This document shows, one piece after another, positions 39,508-52,660 of a stretch of DNA of 64,000 nt. The notes below the pieces were generated by a model. The model saw only the letters and a list, made by a program, of their open reading frames with translations. It ran no database searches and was not told the origin of the DNA. The stretch is from Azolla caroliniana (taxonomy: Eukaryota; Polypodiophyta), in contig JBHGNT010000060.1 in the NCBI GenBank assembly GCA_043228905.1, forward strand, positions 1-64,000, in the 5' to 3' direction. A program made the position numbers and the translations under genes. Position 1 is the stretch's first letter. Every line of letters starts with the position of its first letter.

Positions 39508-40888
39508 TCATACCTGGCTCGTGTGATATCGGATTTCTGTGTTCAAACATGCGTATTGAAGCTAACAACGCTACCTATGATATGGAATTAAAAAATGCAG
39601 ATTTTGAAACTCAGGTCGAGAGACATGAAGAAATTAGCACATTTGAGGAGGGACATGAGAAGAGCCCATGAGTCAATTAAAATGTTCATACCTGGCTCGT
39701 GTGATATCGGATTTTTGTGTTCAAAGATGCGTATCGAATCTAAGAACGCTAGCTATGCTATAGAATTAAAAAATCCAGATTTTGAAACTCAGGTCGAGAG
39801 ACATGAAGAAATTAGCACATTTGAGGAGGGACTTGAGAAGAGCCCATGAGTCAATTAAAATGTTCATACCTGGCTCGTGTGATATCGGATTTTTGTGTTC
39901 AAAGATGCGTATCGAATCTAAGAACGCTAGCTATGCTATAGAATTAAAAAATCCAGATTTTGAAACTCAGGTCGAGAGACATGAAGAAATTAGCACATTT
40001 GAAGAGGTAGTGGAGAACAGCCCGTTAGGAAATAAAAATGTTCATACCTGGCTCGTGTGATATCGGATTTTTGTGTTCAAACATGCGTATTGAAGCTAAC
40101 AACACTACCTATGATATGGAATTAAAAAATGCAGATTTTGAAACTCAGGTCGAGAGACATGAAGAAATTAGCACATTTGACGAGGTAGCGGAGAACAACC
40201 CGTTAGGAAATAAAAATGTTCATACCTGGCTCGTGTGATATCGGATTTTTGTGTTCAAACATGCGTATTGAAGCTAACAACACTACCTATGATATGGAAT
40301 TAAAAAATGCATATTTTGAAACTCAGGTCGAGAGACATGAAGAAATTAGCACATTTGAGGAGGTAGCGGAGAACAACCCGTTAGGAAATAAAAATGTTCA
40401 TACCTGGCTCGTGTGATATCGGATATTTGTGTTCAAACATGCGTATCGAAGCTAAGAACGCTAGCTATGCTATAGAATTAAAAAATCCAGATTTTGAAAC
40501 TCAGGTCGAGAGACATGAAGAAATTAGCACATTTGAGGAGGGACTTGAGAAGAGCCCATGAGTCAATTAAAATGTTCATACCTGGCTCCTGTGATATCGG
40601 ATTTTTGTGTTCAAACATGCGTATCGAAACTAACAACGCTAGCTATGCTATAGAATTAAAAAATCAAGATTTTGAAACTCAGCTCGAGAGACATGAGGAA
40701 GTTAGCAAATTAGAGGAGGGACTTGAAAAGAGGCCGTGAGTCAATTAAAATGTTCATACCAGGCTCGTCTGATATCGGATTTTTGTGTTCAAACATGCGT
40801 ATCGAAGCTAACAACGCTAGTTATGCTATAGAATTAAAAAATGAAGATTTTGAAATTCAGGTCGAGAGACATGAAGAAATTAGCACAT
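39413..40888. repeat. 8-monomer block, copy 1 of a 3,027-bp repeat
   Basis: About 1.48 kb recurring at 42440-43915. Rare shared marks are CGGATTTCTGTG (about 39531), ACATTTGACGAGGTAGCGG (about 40172), AATGCATATTTTG (about 40307) and CGGATATTTGTG (about 40420). The right end diverges where GAGGAGGGACTTG here corresponds to GAGGAGGTAGTGG in the second copy. Confidence 0.9.
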
Positions 40889-42439
40889 TTGAGGAGGGAC
40901 TTGAGAAGAGCCCATGAGTCAATTAAAATGTTCATACCTGGCTCCTGTGATATCGGATTTTTGTGTTCAAACATGCGTATCGAAGCTAACAACGCTAGCT
41001 ATGCTATAGAATTAAAAAATCAAGATTTTGAAACTCAGCTCGAGAGACATGAGGAAGTTAGCAAATTAGAGGAGGGACTTGAAAAGAGGCCGTGAGTCAA
41101 TTAAAATGTTCATACCAGGCTCGTGTGATATCGGATTTTTGTGTTCAAACATGCGTATCGAAGCTAACAACGCTAGTTATGCTATAGAATTAAAAAATCA
41201 AGATTTTGAAATTCAGGTCGAGAGACATGAAGAAATTAGCACATTTGAGGAGGTAGTGGAGAACAGCCCGTGAGTCAATTAAAATGTTCATACCTGGCTC
41301 GTGTGATATCGGATTTTTGTGTTCAAACATGCGTATCGAAGCTAACAACGCTACCTATGATATGGAATAAAAAAATCAAGATTTTGAAACTCAAGTCAAG
41401 AGACATGAAGAAATTTAGGACATTTGAGGAGGTAGTGGAGAACAGCCCGTGAGTCAATTAAAATGTTCATACATGGCTCGTGTGATATCGGATTTTTGTG
41501 TTCAAACATGCGTATCGAAGCTAACAACACTAGCTATGATATAGAATAAAAAAATCAAGATTTTGAAACTCAGGTTGAGAGACATGAAGAAATTAGCACA
41601 TTTGAGGAGGTAGTGGAGAACAGCCCGTTAGGAAATTAAAATGTTCATACCTAGCTCGTGTGATATCGGATTTTTGTGTTCAAACATGCGTATCGAAGCT
41701 AACAACGCTAGCTATGCTATAGAATTAAAAAATCAAGATTTTGAAACTCAGGTCGAGAGACATGAAGAAATTAGCACATTTGAAGAGGTAGTGGAGAACA
41801 GCCCGTGAGGAAATAAAAATGTTCATACCTGGCTCGTGTGATATCGGATTTTTGTGTTCAAACATGCGTATTGAAGCTAACAACGCTACCTATGATATGG
41901 AATTAAAAAATGCAGATTTTGAAACTCAGGTCGAGAGACATGAAGAAATTAGCACATTTGAGGAGGTAGTGGAGAACAACCCGTTAGGAAATAAAAATGT
42001 TCATACCTGGCTCGTGTGATATCGGATTTTTGTGTTCAAACATGCGTATCGAAGCTAAGAACGCTAGCTATGCTATAGAATTAAAAAATCAAGATTTTGA
42101 AACTCAGGTCGAGAGACATGAAGAAATTAGCACATTTGAGGAGGGACATGAGAAGAGCCCATGAGTCAATTAAAATGTTCATACCTGGCTCGTGTGATAT
42201 CGGATTTTTGTGTTCAAACATGCGTATCGAAGCTAACAACGCTAGCTATGCTATAGAATTAAAAAATCCAGATTTTGAAACTCAGGTCGAGAGACATGAA
42301 GAAATTAGCACATTTGAGGAGGGACTTGAGAAGAGCCCATGAGTCAATTAAAATGTTCATACCTGGCTCGTGTGATATCGGATTTTTGTGTTCAAAGATG
42401 CGTATCGAAGCTAACAACGCTAGTTATGCTATAGAATTA
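40889..42439. repeat. Spacer tract of the 3,027-bp repeat
   Basis: About nine satellite monomers between the two 8-monomer blocks. Its left part is a dimer repeated at 356 bp (about 40510-41220, overlapping the previous block). From about 41270 to 42346 it matches 48216-49292 at an offset of 6,946 bp, with small differences such as CATACCTAGCTCG near 41645 against CATACCTGGCTCG near 48591. Confidence 0.85.
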
Positions 42440-43915
42440 AAAAATGAAGATTTTGAAACTCAGGTCGAGAGACATGAAGAAATTAGCACATTTGAAGAGG
42501 TAGTGGAGAACAGCCCGTTAGGAAATAAAAATGTTCATACCTGGCTCGTGTGATATCGGATTTCTGTGTTCAAACATGCGTATTGAAGCTAACAACGCTA
42601 CCTATGATATGGAATTAAAAAATGCAGATTTTGAAACTCAGGTCGAGAGACATGAAGAAATTAGCACATTTGAGGAGGGACATGAGAAGAGCCCATGAGT
42701 CAATTAAAATGTTCATACCTGGCTCGTGTGATATCGGATTTTTGTGTTCAAAGATGCGTATCGAATCTAAGAACGCTAGCTATGCTATAGAATTAAAAAA
42801 TCCAGATTTTGAAACTCAGGTCGAGAGACATGAAGAAATTAGCACATTTGAGGAGGGACTTGAGAAGAGCCCATGAGTCAATTAAAATGTTCATACCTGG
42901 CTCGTGTGATATCGGATTTTTGTGTTCAAAGATGCGTATCGAATCTAAGAACGCTAGCTATGCTATAGAATTAAAAAATCCAGATTTTGAAACTCAGGTC
43001 GAGAGACATGAAGAAATTAGCACATTTGAAGAGGTAGTGGAGAACAGCCCGTTAGGAAATAAAAATGTTCATACCTGGCTCGTGTGATATCGGATTTTTG
43101 TGTTCAAACATGCGTATTGAAGCTAACAACACTACCTATGATATGGAATTAAAAAATGCAGATTTTGAAACTCAGGTCGAGAGACATGAAGAAATTAGCA
43201 CATTTGACGAGGTAGCGGAGAACAACCCGTTAGGAAATAAAAATGTTCATACCTGGCTCGTGTGATATCGGATTTTTGTGTTCAAACATGCGTATTGAAG
43301 CTAACAACACTACCTATGATATGGAATTAAAAAATGCATATTTTGAAACTCAGGTCGAGAGACATGAAGAAATTAGCACATTTGAGGAGGTAGCGGAGAA
43401 CAACCCGTTAGGAAATAAAAATGTTCATACCTGGCTCGTGTGATATCGGATATTTGTGTTCAAACATGCGTATCGAAGCTAAGAACGCTAGCTATGCTAT
43501 AGAATTAAAAAATCCAGATTTTGAAACTCAGGTCGAGAGACATGAAGAAATTAGCACATTTGAGGAGGGACTTGAGAAGAGCCCATGAGTCAATTAAAAT
43601 GTTCATACCTGGCTCCTGTGATATCGGATTTTTGTGTTCAAACATGCGTATCGAAACTAACAACGCTAGCTATGCTATAGAATTAAAAAATCAAGATTTT
43701 GAAACTCAGCTCGAGAGACATGAGGAAGTTAGCAAATTAGAGGAGGGACTTGAAAAGAGGCCGTGAGTCAATTAAAATGTTCATACCAGGCTCGTCTGAT
43801 ATCGGATTTTTGTGTTCAAACATGCGTATCGAAGCTAACAACGCTAGTTATGCTATAGAATTAAAAAATGAAGATTTTGAAATTCAGGTCGAGAGACATG
43901 AAGAAATTAGCACAT
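42440..43915. repeat. 8-monomer block, copy 2 of the 3,027-bp repeat
   Basis: Second copy of 39413-40888 with all rare marks at +3,027 bp (CGGATTTCTGTG near 42558, ACATTTGACGAGG near 43200, AATGCATATTTTG near 43334, CGGATATTTGTG near 43447). It leads directly into the 1,425-bp octamers. Confidence 0.9.
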
Positions 43916-43940
43916 TTGAGGAGGTAGTGGAGAACAGCCC

Positions 43941-45365
43941 GTGAGTCAATTAAAATGTTCATACCTGGCTCGTGTGATATCGGATTTTTGTGTTCAAACA
44001 TGCGTATCGAAGCTAACAACGCTACCTATGATATGGAATAAAAAAATCAAGATTTTGAAACTCAAGTCAAGAGACATGAAGAAATTTAGGACATTTGAGG
44101 AGGTAGTGGAGAACAGCCCGTGAGTCAATTAAAATGTTCATACATGGCTCGTGTGATATCGGATTTTTGTGTTCAAACATGCGTATCGAAGCTAACAACA
44201 CTAGCTATGATATAGAATAAAAAAATCAAGATTTTGAAACTCAGGTCGAGAGACATGAAGAAATTAGCACATTTGAGGAGGGACTTGAGAAGAGCCCATG
44301 AGTCAATTAAAATGTTCATACCTGGCTCGTGTGATATCGGATTTTTGTGTTCAAAGATGCGTATCGAATCTAAGAACGCTAGCTATGCTATAGAATTAAA
44401 AAATCCAGATTTTGAAACTCAGGTCGAGAGACATGAAGAAATTAGCACATTTGAGGAGGGACTTGAGAAGAGCCCATGAGTCAATTAAAATGTTCATACC
44501 TGGCTCGTGTGATATCGGATTTTTGTGTTCAAAGATGCGTATCGAATCTAAGAACGCTAGCTATGCTATAGAATTAAAAAATCCAGATTTTGAAACTCAG
44601 GTCGAGAGACATGAAGAAATTAGCACATTTGAAGAGGTAGTGGAGAACAGCCCGTTAGGAAATAAAAATGTTCATACCTGGCTCGTGTGATATCGGATTT
44701 TTGTGTTCAAACATGCGTATTGAAGCTAACAACACTACCTATGATATGGAATTAAAAAATCAAGATTTTGAAACTCAGGTCGAGAGACATGAAGAAATTA
44801 GCACATTTGAGGAGGTAGCGGAGAACAACCCGTTAGGAAATAAAAATGTTCATACCTGGCTCGTGTGATATCGGATTTTTGTGTTCAAACATGCGTATCG
44901 AAGCTAAGAACGTTAGCTATGCTATAGAATTAAAAAATCCAAATTTTGAAACTCAGGTCGAGAGACATGAAGAAATTAGCACATTTGAGGAGGGACTTGA
45001 GAAGAGCCCATGAGTCAATTAAATTGTTCATACCTGGCTCCTGTGATATCGGATTTTTGTGTTCAAACATGCGTATCGAAGCTAACAACGCTAGCTATGC
45101 TATAGAATTAAAAAATCAAGATTTTGAAACTCAGCTCGAGAGACATGAGGAAGTTAGCAAATTAGAGGAGGGACTTGAAAAGAGGCCGTGAGTCAATTAA
45201 AATGTTCATACCAGGCTCGTGTGATATCGGATTTTTGTGTTCAAACATGCGTATCGAAGCTAACAACGCTAGTTATGCTATAGAATTAAAAAATGAAGAT
45301 TTTGAAATTCAGGTCGAGAGACATGAAGAAATTAGCACATTTGAGGAGGTAGTGGAGAACAGCCC
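43941..45365. repeat. 8-monomer higher-order unit, copy 1 (1,425 bp)
   Basis: Eight monomers, one of them of the 179-bp class (8 x 178 + 1). Marks include TTCATACATGGCTCG (about 44129), AAAGATGCGTATCGAATC in two successive monomers, GAGGTAGCGGAGAACAACC (about 44811) and CATACCAGGCTCG. This copy alone has the AATTAAATTGTTC variant near 45022. Confidence 0.92.
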
Positions 45366-46790
45366 GTGAGTCAATTAAAATGTTCATACCTGGCTCGTGT
45401 GATATCGGATTTTTGTGTTCAAACATGCGTATCGAAGCTAACAACGCTACCTATGATATGGAATAAAAAAATCAAGATTTTGAAACTCAAGTCAAGAGAC
45501 ATGAAGAAATTTAGGACATTTGAGGAGGTAGTGGAGAACAGCCCGTGAGTCAATTAAAATGTTCATACATGGCTCGTGTGATATCGGATTTTTGTGTTCA
45601 AACATGCGTATCGAAGCTAACAACACTAGCTATGATATAGAATAAAAAAATCAAGATTTTGAAACTCAGGTCGAGAGACATGAAGAAATTAGCACATTTG
45701 AGGAGGGACTTGAGAAGAGCCCATGAGTCAATTAAAATGTTCATACCTGGCTCGTGTGATATCGGATTTTTGTGTTCAAAGATGCGTATCGAATCTAAGA
45801 ACGCTAGCTATGCTATAGAATTAAAAAATCCAGATTTTGAAACTCAGGTCGAGAGACATGAAGAAATTAGCACATTTGAGGAGGGACTTGAGAAGAGCCC
45901 ATGAGTCAATTAAAATGTTCATACCTGGCTCGTGTGATATCGGATTTTTGTGTTCAAAGATGCGTATCGAATCTAAGAACGCTAGCTATGCTATAGAATT
46001 AAAAAATCCAGATTTTGAAACTCAGGTCGAGAGACATGAAGAAATTAGCACATTTGAAGAGGTAGTGGAGAACAGCCCGTTAGGAAATAAAAATGTTCAT
46101 ACCTGGCTCGTGTGATATCGGATTTTTGTGTTCAAACATGCGTATTGAAGCTAACAACACTACCTATGATATGGAATTAAAAAATCAAGATTTTGAAACT
46201 CAGGTCGAGAGACATGAAGAAATTAGCACATTTGAGGAGGTAGCGGAGAACAACCCGTTAGGAAATAAAAATGTTCATACCTGGCTCGTGTGATATCGGA
46301 TTTTTGTGTTCAAACATGCGTATCGAAGCTAAGAACGTTAGCTATGCTATAGAATTAAAAAATCCAAATTTTGAAACTCAGGTCGAGAGACATGAAGAAA
46401 TTAGCACATTTGAGGAGGGACTTGAGAAGAGCCCATGAGTCAATTAAAATGTTCATACCTGGCTCCTGTGATATCGGATTTTTGTGTTCAAACATGCGTA
46501 TCGAAGCTAACAACGCTAGCTATGCTATAGAATTAAAAAATCAAGATTTTGAAACTCAGCTCGAGAGACATGAGGAAGTTAGCAAATTAGAGGAGGGACT
46601 TGAAAAGAGGCCGTGAGTCAATTAAAATGTTCATACCAGGCTCGTGTGATATCGGATTTTTGTGTTCAAACATGCGTATCGAAGCTAACAACGCTAGTTA
46701 TGCTATAGAATTAAAAAATGAAGATTTTGAAATTCAGGTCGAGAGACATGAAGAAATTAGCACATTTGAGGAGGTAGTGGAGAACAGCCC
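45366..46790. repeat. 8-monomer higher-order unit, copy 2 (1,425 bp)
   Basis: Tandem copy of 43941-45365. The one difference I noticed is AATTAAAATGTTC near 46449 in place of AATTAAATTGTTC in copy 1. Confidence 0.92.
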
Positions 46791-48215
46791 GTGAGTCAAT
46801 TAAAATGTTCATACCTGGCTCGTGTGATATCGGATTTTTGTGTTCAAACATGCGTATCGAAGCTAACAACGCTACCTATGATATGGAATAAAAAAATCAA
46901 GATTTTGAAACTCAAGTCAAGAGACATGAAGAAATTTAGGACATTTGAGGAGGTAGTGGAGAACAGCCCGTGAGTCAATTAAAATGTTCATACATGGCTC
47001 GTGTGATATCGGATTTTTGTGTTCAAACATGCGTATCGAAGCTAACAACACTAGCTATGATATAGAATAAAAAAATCAAGATTTTGAAACTCAGGTCGAG
47101 AGACATGAAGAAATTAGCACATTTGAGGAGGGACTTGAGAAGAGCCCATGAGTCAATTAAAATGTTCATACCTGGCTCGTGTGATATCGGATTTTTGTGT
47201 TCAAAGATGCGTATCGAATCTAAGAACGCTAGCTATGCTATAGAATTAAAAAATCCAGATTTTGAAACTCAGGTCGAGAGACATGAAGAAATTAGCACAT
47301 TTGAGGAGGGACTTGAGAAGAGCCCATGAGTCAATTAAAATGTTCATACCTGGCTCGTGTGATATCGGATTTTTGTGTTCAAAGATGCGTATCGAATCTA
47401 AGAACGCTAGCTATGCTATAGAATTAAAAAATCCAGATTTTGAAACTCAGGTCGAGAGACATGAAGAAATTAGCACATTTGAAGAGGTAGTGGAGAACAG
47501 CCCGTTAGGAAATAAAAATGTTCATACCTGGCTCGTGTGATATCGGATTTTTGTGTTCAAACATGCGTATTGAAGCTAACAACACTACCTATGATATGGA
47601 ATTAAAAAATCAAGATTTTGAAACTCAGGTCGAGAGACATGAAGAAATTAGCACATTTGAGGAGGTAGCGGAGAACAACCCGTTAGGAAATAAAAATGTT
47701 CATACCTGGCTCGTGTGATATCGGATTTTTGTGTTCAAACATGCGTATCGAAGCTAAGAACGTTAGCTATGCTATAGAATTAAAAAATCCAAATTTTGAA
47801 ACTCAGGTCGAGAGACATGAAGAAATTAGCACATTTGAGGAGGGACTTGAGAAGAGCCCATGAGTCAATTAAAATGTTCATACCTGGCTCCTGTGATATC
47901 GGATTTTTGTGTTCAAACATGCGTATCGAAGCTAACAACGCTAGCTATGCTATAGAATTAAAAAATCAAGATTTTGAAACTCAGCTCGAGAGACATGAGG
48001 AAGTTAGCAAATTAGAGGAGGGACTTGAAAAGAGGCCGTGAGTCAATTAAAATGTTCATACCAGGCTCGTGTGATATCGGATTTTTGTGTTCAAACATGC
48101 GTATCGAAGCTAACAACGCTAGTTATGCTATAGAATTAAAAAATGAAGATTTTGAAATTCAGGTCGAGAGACATGAAGAAATTAGCACATTTGAGGAGGT
48201 AGTGGAGAACAGCCC
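46791..48215. repeat. 8-monomer higher-order unit, copy 3 (1,425 bp)
   Basis: Third tandem copy, matching copy 2 at every mark I checked. With copies 1 and 2 it forms the only clean run of three consecutive higher-order units longer than 1 kb in the window. Confidence 0.92.
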
Positions 48216-48754
48216 GTGAGTCAATTAAAATGTTCATACCTGGCTCGTGTGATATCGGATTTTTGTGTTCAAACATGCGTATCGAAGCTAACAACGCTAC
48301 CTATGATATGGAATAAAAAAATCAAGATTTTGAAACTCAAGTCAAGAGACATGAAGAAATTTAGGACATTTGAGGAGGTAGTGGAGAACAGCCCGTGAGT
48401 CAATTAAAATGTTCATACATGGCTCGTGTGATATCGGATTTTTGTGTTCAAACATGCCTATCGAAGCTAACAACACTAGCTATGATATAGAATAAAAAAA
48501 TCAAGATTTTGAAACTCAGGTTGAGAGACATGAAGAAATTAGCACATTTGAGGAGGTAGTGGAGAACAGCCCGTTAGGAAATAAAAATGTTCATACCTGG
48601 CTCGTGTGATATCGGATTTTTGTGTTCAAACATGCGTATCGAAGCTAACAACGCTAGCTATGCTATAGAATTAAAAAACCAAGATTTTGAAACTCAGGTC
48701 GAGAGACATGAAGAAATTAGCACATTTGAAGAGGTAGTGGAGAACAGCCCGTGA
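48216..48754. repeat. Transition tract after the octamers
   Basis: Three monomers. The first resembles a fourth octamer start. The rest (CAGGTTGAGAG near 48517, CCGTGAGGAAATAAAAATG near 48750) follow the tract at 41270-41810 at an offset of 6,946 bp. AACATGCCTATCG near 48454 is a private change that removes a CpG. Confidence 0.85.
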
Positions 48755-50888
48755 GGAAATAAAAATGTTCATACCTGGCTCGTGTGATATCGGATTTTTG
48801 TGTTCAAACATGCGTATTGAAGCTAACAACGCTACCTATGATATGGAATTAAAAAATGCAGATTTTGAAACTCAGGTCGAGAGACATGAAGAAATTAGCA
48901 CATTTGAGGAGGTAGTGGAGAACAACCCGTTAGGAAATAAAAATGTTCATACCTGGCTCGTGTGATATCGGATTTTTGTGTTCAAACATGCGTATCGAAG
49001 CTAAGAACGCTAGCTATGCTATAGAATTAAAAAATCAAGATTTTGAAACTCAGGTCGAGAGACATGAAGAAATTAGCACATTTGAGGAGGGACATGAGAA
49101 GAGCCCATGAGTCAATTAAAATGTTCATACCTGGCTCGTGTGATATCGGATTTTTGTGTTCAAACATGCGTATCGAAGCTAACAACGCTAGCTATGCTAT
49201 AGAATTAAAAAATCCAGATTTTGAAACTCAGGTCGAGAGACATGAAGAAATTAGCACATTTGAGGAGGGACTTGAGAAGAGCCCATGAGTCAATTAAAAT
49301 GTTCATACATGGCTCGTGTGATATCGGATTTTTGTGTTCAAAGATGCGTATCGAAGCTAACAACGCTAGCTATGCTATAGAATTAAAAAATCAAGATTTT
49401 GAAACTCAGGTCGAGAGACATGAAGAAATTAGCACATTTGAGGAGGTAGTGGAGAACAGCCCGTTAGGAAATAAAAATGTTCATACCTGGCTCGTGTGAT
49501 ATCGGATTTTTGTGTTCAAACATGCGTATCGAAGCTAACAACGCTAGCTATGCTATAGAATTAAAAATCAAGATTTTGAAACTCAGGTCGAGAGACATGA
49601 AGAAATTAGCACATTTGAAGAGGTAGTGGAGAACAGCCCGTGAGGAAATAAAAATGTTCATACCTGGCTCGTGTGATATCGGATTTTTGTGTTCAAACAT
49701 GCGTATTGAAGCTAACAATGCTACCTATGATATGGAATTAAAAAATGCAGATTTTGAAACTCAGGTCGAGAGACATGAAGAAATTAGCACATTTGAGGAG
49801 GTAGTGGAGAACAACCCGTTAGGAAATAAAAATGTTCATACCTGGCTCGTGTGATATCGGATTTTTGTGTTCAAACATGCGTATCGAAGCTAAGAACGCT
49901 AGCTATGCTATAGAATTAAAAAATCAAGATTTTGAAACTCAGGTCGAGAGACATGAAGAAATTAGCACATTTGAGGAGGGACATGAGAAGAGCCCATGAG
50001 TCAATTAAAATGTTCATACCTGGCTCGTGTGATATCGGATTTTTGTGTTCAAACATGCGTATCGAAGCTAACAACGCTAGCTATGCTATAGAATTAAAAA
50101 ATCCAGATTTTGAAACTCAGGTCGAGAGACATGAAGAAATTAGCACATTTGAGGAGGGACTTGAGAAGAGCCCATGAGTCAATTAAAATGTTCATACCTG
50201 GCTCGTGTGATATCGGATTTTTGTGTTCAAAGATGCGTATCGAAGCTAACAACGCTAGCTATGCTATAGAATTAAAAAATCAAGATTTTGAAACTCAGGT
50301 CGAGAGACATGAAGAAATTAGCACATTTGAGGAGGTAGTGGAGAACAGCCCGTTAGGAAATAAAAATGTTCATACCTGGCTCGTGTGATATCGGATTTTT
50401 GTGTTCAAACATGCGTATCGAAGCTAACAACGCTAGCTATGCTATAGAATTAAAAATCAAGATTTTGAAACTCAGGTCAAGAGACATGAAGAAATTAGCA
50501 CATTTGAGGAGGGACTTGAGAAGAGCCCATGAGTCAATTAAAATGTTCATACCTGGCTCCTGTGATATCGGATTTTTGTGTTCAAACATGCGTATCGAAG
50601 CTAACAACGCTAGCTATGCTATAGAATTAAAAAATGAAGATTTTGAAACTCAGGTCGAGAGACATGAGGAAGTTAGCAAATTAGAGGAGGGACTTGAAAA
50701 GAGGGCGTGAGTCAATTAAAATGTTCATACCAGGCTCGTGTGATATCGGATTTTTGTGTTCAAACATGCGTATCGAAGCTAACAACGCTAGTTATGCTAT
50801 AGAATTAAAAAATGAAGATTTTGAAACACAGGTCGAGAGACATGAAGAAATTAGCACATTTGAAGAGGTAGTGGAGAACAGCCCGTTA
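48755..50888. repeat. 12-monomer higher-order unit, copy 1 (2,134 bp)
   Basis: Twelve monomers (12 x 178 - 2, owing to 177-bp members with GAATTAAAAATC), matched by 50889-52646. It contains a nested 889-bp five-monomer repeat (48765 and 49654 are equivalent points). A private AACAATGCTACC lies near 49716, and TTCATACATGGC near 49308 is shared with copy 2. Confidence 0.9.
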
Positions 50889-52646
50889 GGAAATAAAAAT
50901 GTTCATACCTGGCTCGTGTGATATCGGATTTCTGTGTTCAAACATGCGTATTGAAGCTAACAACGCTACCTATGATATGGAATTAAAAAATGCAGATTTT
51001 GAAACTCAGGTCGAGAGACATGAAGAAATTAGCACATTTGAGGAGGTAGTGGAGAACAACCCGTTAGGAAATAAAAATGTTCATACCTGGCTCGTGTGAT
51101 ATCGGATTTTTGTGTTCAAACATGCGTATCGAAGCTAAGAACGCTAGCTATGCTATAGAATTAAAAAATCAAGATTTTGAAACTCAGGTCGAGAGACATG
51201 AAGAAATTAGCACATTTGAGGAGGGACATGAGAAGAGCCCATGAGTCAATTAAAATGTTCATACCTGGCTCGTGTGATATCGGATTTTTGTGTTCAAACA
51301 TGCGTATCGAAGCTAACAACGCTAGCTATGCTATAGAATTAAAAAATCCAGATTTTGAAACTCAGGTCGAGAGACATGAAGAAATTAGCACATTTGAGGA
51401 GGGACTTGAGAAGAGCCCATGAGTCAATTAAAATGTTCATACATGGCTCGTGTGATATCGGATTTTTGTGTTCAAAGATGCGTATCGAAGCTAACAACGC
51501 TAGCTATGCTATAGAATTAAAAAATCAAGATTTTGAAACTCAGGTCGAGAGACATGAAGAAATTAGCACATTTGAGGAGGTAGTGGAGAACAGCCCGTTA
51601 GGAAATAAAAATGTTCATACCTGGCTCGTGTGATATCGGATTTTTGTGTTCAAACATGCGTATCGAAGCTAACAACGCTAGCTATGCTATAGAATTAAAA
51701 ATCAAGATTTTGAAACTCAGGTCGAGAGACATGAAGAAATTAGCACATTTGAAGAGGTAGTGGAGAACAGCCCGTGAGGAAATAAAAATGTTCATACCTG
51801 GCTCGTGTGATATCGGATTTTTGTGTTCAAACATGCGTATTGAAGCTAACAACGCTACCTATGATATGGAATTAAAAAATGCAGATTTTGAAACTCAGGT
51901 CGAGAGACATGAAGAAATTAGCACATTTGAGGAGGTAGTGGAGAACAACCCGTTAGGAAATAAAAATGTTCATACCTGGCTCGTATGATATCGGATTTTT
52001 GTGTTCAAACATGCGTATCGAAGCTAAGAACGCTAGCTATGCTATAGAATTAAAAAATCAAGATTTTGAAACTCAGGTCGAGAGACATGAAGAAATTAGC
52101 ACATTTGAGGAGGGACATGAGAAGAGCCCATGAGTCAATTAAAATGTTCATACCTGGCTCGTGTGATATCGGATTTTTGTGTTCAAACATGCGTATCGAA
52201 GCTAACAACGCTAGCTATGCTATAGAATTAAAAAATCCAGATTTTGAAACTCAGGTCGAGAGACATGAAGAAATTAGCACATTTGAGGAGGGACTTGAGA
52301 AGAGCCCATGAGTCAATTAAAATGTTCATACCTGGCTCGTGTGATATCGGATTTTTGTGTTCAAAGATGCGTATCGAAGCTAACAACGCTAGCTATGCTA
52401 TAGAATTAAAAAATCAAGATTTTGAAACTCAGGTCGAGAGACATGAAGAAATTAGCACATTTGAGGAGGTAGTGGAGAACAGCCCGTTAGGAAATAAAAA
52501 TGTTCATACCTGGCTCGTGTGATATCGGATTTTTGTGTTCAAACATGCGTATCGAAGCTAACAACGCTAGCTATGCTATAGAATTAAAAATCAAGATTTT
52601 GAAACTCAGGTCAAGAGACATGAAGAAATTAGCACATTTGAGGAGG
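50889..52646. repeat. 12-monomer higher-order unit, partial copy 2
   Basis: Follows 48755-50512 at +2,134 bp, again with the nested 889-bp repeat (50899 and 51788). Private changes are GGCTCGTATGATATC near 51980 and CGGATTTCTGTG near 50930. The copy ends at the chimeric junction at 52641-52660. Confidence 0.9.
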
Positions 52647-52660
52647 GAGTTGAGAACAAC
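52641..52660 (+). repeat. Chimeric junction between two monomer types
   Basis: The sequence reads AGGAGGGAGTTGAGAACAAC. The left half is the GAGGAGGGACTTGAGAA type with one change (C to G) and the right half is the GTGGAGAACAACCC type. This hybrid was seen nowhere else in the window. It lies exactly where the 2,134-bp copy stops matching its source, so it is probably the recombination point. Confidence 0.88.
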
